Shown in pieces: positions 12,173 to 24,500 of a stretch of 64,000 bases of DNA. Position 1 is the stretch's first letter; every line of letters starts with the position of its first letter. The notes beneath the pieces are model-generated. The model did no database searches and had not been told where the DNA came from. It saw nothing but the letters and a program-made list of their open reading frames with translations. Both the position numbers and the translations under genes were made by a program. Source of the DNA: Glandiceps talaboti (taxonomy: Eukaryota; Hemichordata; Enteropneusta; Spengelidae); contig NC_135556.1 of assembly GCF_964340395.1 (NCBI RefSeq), positions 21,423,723 to 21,487,722 of the forward strand, read 5' to 3'.

Positions 12173-13888
12173 TTGAAATTTGAAGGTATTTTCAAAGGCA
12201 ATACAAGAGAAAAAGTACACGTACTAGGTACAGGTGTTTATCTTTCGTCGTCGTTTTCACGTGACACCAGTACATTGCTCTAATCTTTTTGTCTGACACC
12301 GTTATATTGTAGGCTGACATAATTTTATACCCGTTGGTCTACGTAAGGTTCTGCTCCCTCCAACCTATTACAAAGTTTTATTTGATAGTTCCACAAAAAT
12401 TATCAACAAATTACTTTACGTATGTAGTACTCGGCAAAGATTGTCGACAAAATTCAAATCCACGTACACCCCCAGTTAACTCGTTGTTATACGCCATGTA
12501 TGTTGTTCTTCCGTCTGATTACGCGAGTGCGTTCAAAAGAGCTTTCCATATCCACCAGATTTATTGTGACGTCACAAAATTTGTTAATTTTGCAGACCCA
12601 GTTTTCACACAAAAAAAATAACAAATCCGCTATTTCCCTTTATTACCTAGATCGCTTTAATAGGCTTTAAATTAAAGAGAATTATATGAGTAAATCTCAT
12701 TGTTGGATCTATCTCTGGCTTTGTCATTTGGATTTAGCTCTTCAAAGACATAGTGTGTTATTATTACGGCACAGCAATACTCGACAACTGGTCCTCTATA
12801 GTTCGTTTCCTTGGGGAGTCATTGTTGTAAGTCTCTCAGAATGATGAGTTTAGCATTCCACAATTAGCTCACACCCATCTGCTCCGTCTGTGTTATCACT
12901 ACAGAGAGATCTTGCCAACTTTTCATAGATTCGTGCCGTTTTTTCAATGTTCATTTTAAAGCTAATCTTTCTAGTCGGCGAGCCTCTTTTCTAACTGAAA
13001 ACCAATCTAGTAACTAGATCAGGTGGTCTATGTTTCACAAGTTTATGACAGGAGTTGTATACAGGACAGCAAGTTAGTGTAGGCAGTAATTCGAGTTTAA
13101 AACTCAAGACAGTCATACATATACATTTTTTGTTAGTTTCCTTCTTCTGTACACAGCATTACTTTGCGATTTAGATTTATTGATTGATTGCAAGCTAATA
13201 GTTTCAAGTTGCCAGTTGTTAGGTTACCCCACCCACCTTGATAAAGGAATCTGTATACAGAACCGTTACAAAAGCTCTATACATGAACCGAATCAACGAA
13301 TTCGTTTCCCTTTCTTCTGACTATAAAGGCAATGCGACTTAAGCTTCAAATACAGCGCCTACTCTTTTTTTCTGATGCAACATTTTGTACGTATACCGTT
13401 TTTGTTTTTTCGGAGACGGGCTAAGATTTGTGAGTACTGTTTTCGTAACTTGACGATTCAATCAAACATTTAAGAATATGAGATTACACACTTCACTTGT
13501 TCCAACTGTTGAGATAATTAACTTGATATAGCAACATGACACGGACAGATTTAAATTCTTAATTATTTAATTCGGATGTCATTTAATGAAATTGATTAAT
13601 GACTCACGTTCCTACTGTTGGAAAGACACAATTTTAATTTAAAAGTAATGAAATATACATGATGTGTGTCGGTGACAGTAAACATTATTATTGCTCCATC
13701 ATCCCACCTCATGTATATTGTTTCACCGACATTTTATAGTGTTTTCGAAATATGAATGTACTTGCATTGATTGCAACGAGCATCGTGTGATATAATGTTG
13801 TTGGTACAAAGTTTGTAGCTTTTTGTCAACAATGATTGGATGTTGATATCGACATTACCATGGTATATTGGGGATAATAAGTTAGTAT

Positions 13889-13925
13889 TGTTTGTTTGTT
13901 TGTTTGTTTGTTTGTTTGTTTGTTT
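13889..13925. repeat. (TTTG)n microsatellite
   Basis: Nine TTTG/GTTT units in intergenic DNA. Confidence 0.9.
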
Positions 13926-14948
13926 ACAGACAGAGAAAAAAACGCAATGTTTACGACTTTCAACTGTAGCTGCTATAAAGTTACTTTCTACTATGGTCGC
14001 AAAAAGATGCAAATATATTCAGAACATCAAACGGAACGATGTGGAAATTATGGTGTCAAAGAGCAAGTTAAAAAGTTATCATAAACCGATTTATCTTCAC
14101 TTACTACTTTTCAAGTACATGTAAAACCTTCGAAAAAAAGCAACAATTTGAAAATGCGTACTTTTCACTTTATTGCCATATAAATCACTTGATTCACAGC
14201 ATGGCCTTATCTATTGGTTTGTAATATTCTTCAGTTATATGCACTTCCTCTACCATCCACTCTGTGTAATGAACTCAGCGTCTACATAAACACCACCATT
14301 ATACAAACATTACAATCTGTTGGTTTCTAACCAGGAAAAATGATAGCGAAACCAAGAAGTATTTCACGTGAGAATTCAATCTAAGATAAGAACATTTTCA
14401 CCGTCGTCTACAGCTGAGATTAGGTTATTTAAGCTTAGAGTTCGTCGGAAATCCCAGAAGAGAAAAAATACCAGGTTTATCATATTCCTGGCTTTGATCG
14501 AAGCGAATTCAGTCTGCCTGTCTAAGGTGACCGAAATGTAAACTTTACTAGTGGGTAATTGTTCAGAGGGTGCGGACACGTGTCAGATTGTTATTATTGT
14601 TTGATTAGAACACGTCAGAATTTGAATGGGACACGTGTCGTTGTATTGCCTAGCAACGGCAGTTGCTAGCTGCCTCCTGAACAATCTGATTCATGCATGG
14701 CCATGGATTGAATTCTTCGAGTTCAACTTGTTGTTATTTTGAATCGGCCGACGTCTTCGTGAAGTTTTGGTTTATACGATAGACTTTGATTATTCATTTG
14801 TTAGAAGGCAATACCTCTCAGCATAAACTGGTTCAATAACAAATACAATATCCCATATTGACACCTACAACATGTTTAACTCCATTTTCTTCACAGTAGA
14901 ATGTACGTTGACATTGAGATCACTCCGAAAACCTCTTGCATTACCTAT

Positions 14949-15000
14949 CAGACTGACTGACTGACTGACTGACTGACTGACTGACTGACTGACTTACCGA

Positions 15001-15066
<66 letters not shown>

Positions 15067-15105
15067 GCCTGCCTGCCTGCCTGCCTGCCTGCCCGTCTAT
15101 CTCTG

Positions 15106-15187
<82 letters not shown>

Positions 15188-15813
15188 TGTATGTATGTAT
15201 GTATGTATGTATGTATGTATGTATGTATGTATGTATGTATGTATGTATGTGTGTGTGTATTTGCGCGCGTGCGTACGTGTATGTATGTATGTATGTATGT
15301 ATGTATGTATGTATGTATGTGTGTATATGTGCACGCGTGCGTGCGTACGTACGTGCGTGCGTGCGTGTGTGTGTGCGCGCATGCGTGCGTGCGTGTGTAT
15401 GTATGTATGTATGTATGTATGTATGTATGTATGTATGTATGTATGTACGTATGATGTCAGATATATGGGTACGTAGGTAGGTGGGTAGGTAAGCATATCT
15501 GTAGGTGGGTAGGTAGGCATGTATTTAGGTGGATGGATAGGTAATCGGGTAGGTATGTAGGTATAATTGTATGTGGGTAGGTAGAAGGTAGGTTGATATG
15601 ATGTAGGTTGGTATTAGAAAGTAGGTAGGTAGGTACAATGTATGTATGCATGTAGGTAGGTAGGTAGGTAGGTAGGTACAATGTATGTATGTATGTATGT
15701 ATGTATGTATGTATGTATGTATGTATGTATGTATGTATGTATGTATGTATGTATGTATGTATGTATGTATGCATGCATGTAGGTAGGTAGGTAGGTAGGT
15801 AGGTAGGTAGGTG
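14949..15813. repeat. Serial tetranucleotide arrays: GACT, GTCT, GCCT, AACT, GTAT, GTAG
   Basis: Six different tetranucleotide repeats abut one another: GACT (14949-14993), GTCT (15001-15067), GCCT (15068-15092), AACT (about 15107-15155), GTAT with CG-containing interruptions (15157-15450), then GTAG mixed with more GTAT to 15813. Adjacent units mostly differ by one or two bases. Confidence 0.95.
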
Positions 15814-17923
15814 AAAAGTAAATTATGTATATATTTCTTATTTCAATTTTTATGTGTTTTACATAAAACATTAACGAAAATTTTAACAGTGGATATTTCA
15901 AAAGGAAACACATTACATATGAAAATATCACTTGCGGCACAACTACGTTACTCTACTTATTTCACATAACTCATCCAGTAATTTCAATTTTGGTGAATTC
16001 AATATTTGGATGTTAAGAAGAGGCTTGATCAAATTAACGTAAGAGAGAAAAGAAACACAAGTGCTTTTTTTTTTAAAGTACACCGCACTCGTCGAGATAG
16101 AATAAAAAAAAACAGGTCGCTGATTTGATTGGCAGTTTGTTTAATATTTCCGTGTATGTACGATTTCAGGAAACGATCAAGCCCTATTCATTTCAACCAG
16201 CATGTTTTACAGGAGTATCATTCAAATCTTATAATCGACCATTTCCATAATCGATAAATATTTTTAAAATGAAGCCTTTGTGACACTTTCGCGTTTCTTT
16301 ATTTGTACTTTCAAAAACGTCAAAAGAGAAACCTACATACGTACATTATCCCGATGAAAAAGTCCTTTTAGGATAGTAAGCCTGAAGCTAAAAATGTCAC
16401 TCTTATGAATGGATAGACTTGCTATGAGTATTCCCAAATCAATGGTCTTTATTAAGTGTAAAAGAAAAACCATAATGCACACCAGAATACACAAAAGAGG
16501 CACTCTGACTTCCCATCAAATCAATGCTTAATATAATTACATCGATCTACAGTCAGTATAGTTATCACTGCATAGCAAAACGAAATTTCTCATTTGTTTT
16601 ACGGATGCGGTTGAAGAAATTTTAGTTCATTTGGTAAAATTTATTTCTCAAATGCATTCATTTTTAATTTGTGTATATGTATGTATCCCCCATTCAATAC
16701 ATCCTTTGGGTGTCCGAATCTAAATGTCAATTTTGATTTTCTGATTTGCTGCACCGTGTATTGAAATGTGAACTTTTGGAAGATTGAATCATAATATGAA
16801 TAGAATCTACGGGAAACAGTTATAAGTTTTCGTGTGGTCCAGTAATGTATTGTTTATTTAGTCTCTCACGATTGATCGACCACCTTGAGGGCATGGTTTC
16901 AGTGCTCCTCATCTCACGCTCCCTTTAACACTCAGATGCATGCTGTTCCGAAATTTTAATAGCTGAATGATGTGCTATTCGTGGTTCTCGGTGTCACGGT
17001 GGAATACACTCAAGCAATTAAGCCAAAGTGGTTAAAGTTTAACGTTTCTTTAAAATAACATAATGAATTTCTACCATTTCTCTCTGTTTGACGGGTACTG
17101 CCGAAATGCCCTGGCTTTGCTTTAGTTAAAAATGTTCAACAGAGACGACCATCACAAATGTCAACATTCTTATTTTCAAGTCCAAAGTTTTGTATACAAA
17201 ACAAACGTACACGTTTATACCGAGTTCAGATGTCATTGACACAACTGAAGTACATGTACTAAAGTGTAACAGTGACGTCACATCATTAAAGGTCTTTTGT
17301 TTTTAGGTTCACTGTTGCGAAATCGGACAAAAGCGGTTGTAGATTTCTTTGTTCAACAAAAGTACAAAAGTTTCAGGGTTCAATATTTGGACGACATGTA
17401 TTTTTGGAGAGAAGTTCATTCTGTTGCGCTTCTTTTTTTTCTCTCGTCTTCAGTATTTCTGCTAATCCCATATTACGCCATGGCAAAACTGTCGAAGTAG
17501 AAAACTTAGAAACAAAGCTGTATTTTTGTGATATTACTCCACGGTGATCATGGTGTTCGTCATACTATAAAAGTTAGTTTGTTACAGTAAGCAACCTACA
17601 TTTACTCTGTGTCCACATATCTGTCCGACAAATCAACGCGATTGATGTTTTTAAGTACTCGTAACAAACAATCCCTGGCCAATGGCCACATTCCAAGCCC
17701 GTTTCCTTGGTTACCAACTTCTACGATACTAGTCACAAATTAAAGATAAAGATTCCACATCTAGTAGTTGAGACTGACTTGGGTCATTTCTTTGTCAAAT
17801 TTACCATTTGTAAGGAGAAAGGAAAAAAAAGGGTGAAGTAAAGTAGAAAGGGGGGATAGTGTATTTTTGACATCACAGGTAAAGTGATGAAGTTTACTTA
17901 AAACGAAGTGGATTACTCAAAAT

Positions 17924-17942
17924 CAGTCAAAAATTTTGACTG
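17924..17942. repeat. Perfect 9+1+9 palindrome, transposon-end-like
   Basis: CAGTCAAAA, one A, then TTTTGACTG, followed by GA. The arm CAGTCAAAA equals bases 5911-5919 of the element at 5906, so this may be a solo or fused terminal repeat of the same family. Confidence 0.4.
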
Positions 17943-18226
17943 GAATTGAGAGGGGGAGGTGGGGGATACTCTCATGGGGAATCACACCAATCAAGTTACG
18001 TGTGTACACTCATTGACATGGATGACAAACCAATCGAAAAACTACAAACAGTCACTGCAAAGAAATCAATGCAAAGTCGTCCATTGTGTGAGCACAGTGC
18101 CTAATAACAACGTTCATGATTTTGCAATGATTAAAATATCGAGTGCCAATCGTTGTAAGTGCATTGTACATGTATCACGATTGTACTGAGGGGCCACCAG
18201 TCAACGTTGTGTGAATTCTACCGCTG

Positions 18227-18234
18227 TATATAAG
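18227..18234 (+). promoter_or_regulatory. Candidate TATA box of Phox2
   Basis: TATATAAG lies 287 bp upstream of the Phox2 start codon and is followed by about 25-30 bp of plausible initiator sequence. A CCAAT box (CCAATCAGAG, 18337-18346) lies downstream of it, so transcription could also start nearer the ATG. Position is the only support. Confidence 0.35.
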
Positions 18235-18513
18235 ACCAGGCTTCTTATTATACAGGCAAACAAATGGCATTTTCCGCAGTTTAATTTCAATCAAAGCGCA
18301 TTGGCAGAACGGCGAAGCGTGCGCCTACAGCAACCACCAATCAGAGCGCGAGTCTAAACTTACCACAAAAACGGATATTCAGGAGAAAAGTCACATTTTT
18401 GGCTCTTCAGTCACTTTCGAAGCAAATATATGCTTAGCGCTATATCTCAATCTATTTTCTCCTCCTCACAAAAATTTGAAGTCGAAGAACCGAATAAACT
18501 GTTCAACTTGAAG

Positions 18514-21500
18514 ATGGACTATTCTTATCTAGGCCAGAACGCGTACGAATCATGTTTATCCGGAGTCGACACCGGCGGCCTTGGCATTCCGACATCCTAC
18601 GGCGATTACGGAACTTGCAACCAGCCCAACCAAACGGCGCCGTATCCGTACGGTGGTATCCGTTCTTCCGTAAACTACGGTTCTGGAACAACAAGCATGA
18701 CAGGAGCATGTAATATCCCCAGTATGATGGATCATCAACCAGTGACGCAGTGTTCGCCGTACAGCTCAGGTAAGCCTCGTACACAGCTTTTTATTAAATT
18801 TCTTCCTTCTCGTAATCACATCTAAGCAGTCTCCTAACTTGGTAAACGTCCAACTTAAGTCTGCTTACATCGACAGAAATACACATTTAGCAATTCCCTT
18901 AATCAAATTTTCTCCGATTTTCTTTTTGTTTCTGCTGTTATTTATGGTCGTTTATGAACTTACTCCATAATTATAGCTTGATTCGATCATTGTTCTATCG
19001 CTGATTTGATTTATTAGCAAAGACTGGCCATAATTTCGTTATGTTCGCTCACTATACCCTATATGTTTTTCTTATTATCTGAATTATGAAATACAATGTA
19101 AGCACCAAATGTAACTTTAACATGTTAGTCCGAAAATAATATATATTTTTCTCTTTCGCAAACTAATTCCTGCCTTGTTAGCCAATCTAACAGAATTAAC
19201 ATTCTCATAAGTTTACATTTGAGTAGCGTGTCACTTTTTTCGAGCGAAATACCTCACAACCTAAATAAGCAAATCACCTTAGTGGAGCTAACTCAATTTT
19301 TTTTCTCGCCGTCTGCAAATATAATATCATAAGGCAACATTTATAAATGAGACATCGGCGAGTCTACACCAAGACTAGGATTGTATTTTGAAAGGGAGAG
19401 AGACAAATCGGCGACCGTGCGAGGTATAAGATTGACGACCGTTCTGAACGCTAAAACATCTTTAGTTTCGCAATCCGTAATGGGAAAGCCGTTGAACGAG
19501 TCTATTAAGATCTCTACTGGAATGTGCATATTCTTGAATTGTGTGTGTAATTTATTCTGGCAAGAGAATGTTTTTATACCTGAGTGAAGAATTCATGAAT
19601 TATCCAAATACGGCGGGTTTTTTTTGTCTTATCGAACAACAGACAACAGCGACCGTGAATGCTCTCTTTCATTCAATCAATCAGTGAATGACCAGTTACC
19701 GAGATCATGTGTTTTGTACATGGTCAATTTTGTTTCAATATCGACTTCGATCCGAACGAAAGTTGAAAGAATCGTCGATGTTTTTGACAATAAGACCGGA
19801 AGAAATCCTTAACAAAGCAAGTGGTAGTGATTTTTGATAAGCAGACATACTGCACTGAGGAATTCGGTCTTCATCAAGATGCCCAATAATGCGATTCTTA
19901 CTTTCACTTTCTATGACTGTATACCTTTTTGGCACAGTCCAAGCTATTTGACCAATCGTAAACTCGAGGTGTGTCAACTTTTCGGTGAGCTAAACGCAAC
20001 GAAAGTCTCCACCAAAAATCGTTTCACGTTTGGAAAGAAAGTAAATGGTATGACATTAACGCAAATCGATGCTACACACTATTATGTGAAATTCGATTTC
20101 TACTCAGGCGAACAAGACGAACATTTGGGACTAAGCTTAAAAAGACTCGAGTTTCACACAAATCGAGATACAAAGAATATGTTATACTAACAATACTTAT
20201 ATAATTTGGGTTGACTTCTTACAAATCACACGTTCGGTGTTCGTAAAGTTCTAGCCGAAGTGCAACGCCAAGCAGTAAGAGTAAATGTGTTTGACCATGC
20301 ATGTTTGTGAATGTAATGCTATAACTGTTTGTCTCTGCCAATTCACTTTTGACCGGTATCAATTAACACCAGAAGTAAATCTTTTATCCAATTATACGGT
20401 CGCGTGCCACATTACAAGAACGTACCTGCAGCACTGATGTTTTTACAAGTATTGAACTATTCCTGTCAACGCTACACATGCTATGGTGTCTTCATTCAAC
20501 CCCCTTGATTTGTCTTTCAAGTAAGCTCAAGAAAAAACAAAGTTATGACTTTTGGCTATAACACCAACCCAAGGTCACAAAGACAATTATTCTGACCAAA
20601 ATCCTATTAGGAGAAAGTGTGTGAGTATTTGTCTGGGATCGGATCGTCGAGTTTAAAACAAATGAAGGAATTTTAAGTCAGGATACGGCAGACGCCGGGA
20701 TTTATTGACGTGAATGGTGACTGCGGATCGGATCGGACTAGCCGCCGCACTGGGACTTGAGTTTAGTGCTACCGTCCGTCTGATATGCACATCAGTAATT
20801 AAGATAAATGAGAAACCATAGACTGTTACTTATCATGGGATTCCCGGAATTAAGCCCAAGTCTTAAGTTACATCGAAGTATAAGACGTCGCGAGATTTAA
20901 CAAAACCATTTTCGCATAAGACTTGACGTACAAATTCATGTTTGGATGTATTCGATATCGCACCGTATATGTCAAAAAATTGCTACAAACTGTTTGCACA
21001 CTCGAAAATAGTCGACTTCTTACCAAATAGGAAAAAAATCGTACTGAATTTAAAATGTTCTTGTCTATGACGAAAACAAAATGTTGGGAAATATTATATT
21101 GTAGGTTATTTGTGAATTCTTCCATTGATCATGTCCTTATTATACATCACGGTCCTGTATACTCATGAATTCGTATTCGTGCATGTTATTCTTTTATTTT
21201 AAACAGTTTTGATACCAATTGAAAGTATTTTTTCCTCTTTGGTGTCAAGTGCGTTATTGTAGAAGTAATGTATTAAAAGCTCTTTGTTGAATTCAACCAC
21301 TTTTGAAGGAAATGGCTATTGATGATTCTAAGCTCTACGCACAAAGCTCACAGGAAAACACTCATTGTTCCAACAATTTAATCGATGGCGCGATTTTAAA
21401 AAGAGAACGACACTTGAGTAACTACATATGTCACAAAATAACCTACCAAGGCAATAAGGAGGACTGGTCCCGTAAAACAGACACTTCTAGATATAGTGTT

Positions 21501-24500
21501 CTATAATCATCCAAAATGTTGTTGTGTTGCCATTAAAAGTACTTGCCGTTGAGGACTCTATCTGTAGACATTGCAATTGAACTGGTCTCGGGTGCAGTCA
21601 TCGAAATGTCAGTTTTGTAAATATAAAATTGTATTTTAACCATTTTCATTGATCATCTGGCTTTGACATGACACAAGATATTTGGTGTAGAAAAAAATAA
21701 GGTAGAGCGTTTTTCATGTAGTGAATGAACAGTCAGTGCAACCTACCTAAAATGTGAAGTACACTATTAAATTTAAAATCGTAAACCTGAAGTTCACTTT
21801 TTTATGCGCCGAAAACAACCTATTTGATCTGTTTCTCTTTATATGGCAAAAACTGTTCCTGCCATTCTTTGTCTAAGAGAAGTATCATTCTGATATTTCT
21901 TCATATCTTTAATAATTATTTCATTTCCGAAAAAAAATATCATGCTATATACGTCAAATTGCTGTCATAAAATTGTAATATTTGTTGGCCGTTTCCAGAT
22001 CAATGGAGTAACCATTTTACGCTGTGGTGAACTCTCTAAACAATGCATTTGGATATACTTCACCGACTTTTAAATTTCAGAAACTGTTTGAATCAATACT
22101 GAGATAAAATATCAAATATTTGTAGTTACATAAACTTTTCCTTTCCTCAAAAAGCACACCAAAGTAACATTTGTACGAGAATCGTTCATGAAGTAGAGCG
22201 GGACAATGAAGCAATCGTTGTGTCGCGTGCCTTTCATACCCCCGAGAACGAAAGCCAACACCCGCTGAGCACCAAATCGATTATATCTTATTTACACCAT
22301 AATTACAATGTTCAAACTTTAAGACATGTTACTATTATTGCCCAAAATGAACGAGTCGATGGGATAAGACAAAGGTAGCTAAGAAGCTGTTATCAGAAAT
22401 CAATAATATCAGCTGCCAGCATGTCGTCCAGTTATTGTTGGATGTCGAAGTTCGATACGCTACGAGTCTGTCACGGTCGTTTTTTATCACGACGTTATTC
22501 TTTTCTTTTCTTTTTAAAGTTTCACCTGAAATCATTACAAATAAAGCGCTATAAATGGCAGATATTCAACAATAAATACCAATTCTAAATATGCCATGGA
22601 CATTTCGGGAAAAAAGTGTACTATTGTATAAATTTCGTTCAATTTACGACATCTCGTAGTGTCGTCTGCCTTCCGAGATAGCGCGGGCTCCATTTTCATG
22701 GATGACAGATTGCGTTGTTTGTTCGTTCTAATTATGATTCACTCGTTTTCCGCGCTGACAGGATTATGGCTGTTTTCCTTTGCTGCTCGTTATTGATTGC
22801 CAACTTTATCCTGATTTCGTATTCATATGGCTAATCCCACATACCCCAAAATAAAGAGTTATTCAAGGGACCAAGACGATAAATTTTAAACACACAATTG
22901 AACAAGTACTAACTTTGCATGATTTGAAGTGGAGTTTAATTACGGCGCCACGTGTATCAATCCGTAGAGACTTGTTACATTCTAGGCTATGAGGTTTTCC
23001 ATCTATGTTTTCAGTCCATGTTGGTCCTTGTTCCCGCGTCCGGTTCGACCCACCAAAAACACCGTGACACGTGTCGTAGTGAGAGACAGATGATACTCTA
23101 CTATCTGTCACCAAAATGTAATGTTTAAAACGACAACCGTCAGGGATGAGTTTAAGCGTTACAAAGTGCATTGCAGAGATAAACGATGGAGATGTGAATA
23201 AATATACAGATTGTATATAAAGTCCATCGATGCGGGATTGAAGCATGACTTCGTTATATTTCATGTGATAAAGTAACATTGAATATAATTAAAGAAACAC
23301 AATGAGTAAATCCAATAAAAAAACGGGAAAAAATCAACGCTTTCTACGATAACCGTATCTGCACTGGGTGTATTGAGCCACCTGTCAAACTACCTAAACT
23401 AGTACGTGTATATTTTGGGGGGATTTCGCATGTTTTGTTAACTTATACCAAAGCCGCTATCGGCGATAAGAAACAAGGCTATTCATTCTCCGATTTTTCG
23501 TTAAAGGTAAGGTTCCGTTGACGCCATTGCAAAAATCAGTTTAAAACCGGTATCAATAATAGTGACTGAATTATGCAGTATACAATACACACATAATAAG
23601 TTTCTTAAAATTTGATTTTTGTTCACAATATACATGGATTGCATATTTACACATTTGACTGTATCTTTTTCTTTCAAAACATTAATTGTCAAAGATGGCT
23701 CTTCTTATTCTGTTGTCGCACAAAAAACCGTAAGATGTGGACAGTCCTAATATTGTATTTCCATTTTGCTATATCTTGAAAACAACATACAAAGACGATC
23801 TGACAAATTCGTCACATTTCGGTGCAAATTTTACGTGAATATCATAATCGGAATAAAATGAAATTTTGTTATGCCTTTTAATTACTTTTACGGTGAGAAG
23901 ATCTTGTACCTAAATGTTATCCGATTTGATAACTTCTTCGAGATAAAAATTATCTACTTTCAAAAGTTTCTAGCTAGATTTCGGCACACACATATTACTT
24001 CCTAATTAATATATGGAACTTGATGAAAAACAAGCTTATAACGGATTGGGCTGTGGTGAGTTTCTTGTGTTCGGTTCCGTTCAACCTTAAGAAAACTTTA
24101 CCAACCACGAACGTTATTGGAATCACTGAGATTTAAGAAACTAACAGATTTCATGTTTATGCCGGATACCTTTTACTTGGTTACCCAGCATTGCGGCATT
24201 GTGTTAACGTATACATACGTGACGTGTGTGGGTGTGGTGCATTGCATACAAAGCTCCGCTCAATCTTACAAAATTTTACCGACCGTGCGTGAAGGTATTG
24301 AAATAATATGGATATATATACATAGGATATATTGAAAAAACCGGCGACAGACTATATGTTTATACCTCGTACCGTACACATGGTTACCACTCAGAAACGT
24401 AGCGGTTAAACAAGAAATAAACCGCTATGAAACTTGAACATATGATAATAGTGTCCTGAAACCTGAAACGCGAACTTTGGATGAGACGAAGGGGTTTAAT

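Larger units (their letters stand above)
10081..18513. other. Intergenic region between the CRAL-TRIO gene and Phox2
   Basis: Apart from the listed microsatellites, I see the CRAL-TRIO 3' end, a full CRE palindrome TGACGTCA at 17273-17280, and a 9+1+9 palindrome CAGTCAAAA-A-TTTTGACTG at 17924-17942 whose arm resembles the terminal repeat of the element at 5906. ORFs at 11716-12033 and 12334-12621 and a short ORF at 17297-17500 show no family resemblance and are probably chance. Confidence 0.6.

Noticed and set aside
14949-15813. CRISPR-like or satellite array
   Set aside because: Units are 4 bp with no spacers; it is a microsatellite cluster in animal DNA.
17297-17500. 67-codon ORF preceded by a TTTTTAG acceptor-like site
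   Set aside because: Has one hydrophobic stretch but no family resemblance and no donor at its end; not supported as an exon.
19834-20190. 118-codon ORF in Phox2 intron 1
   Set aside because: No recognisable motif, begins at a non-ATG codon, and the surrounding DNA has no splice or promoter support; probably chance, though a degraded repeat is possible.
24117-24335. Faint resemblance to ligand-gated channel sequence (LPDTFY-like)
   Set aside because: Only a few residues agree, and the stretch is explained as part of a diverged tandem duplication of non-coding DNA.
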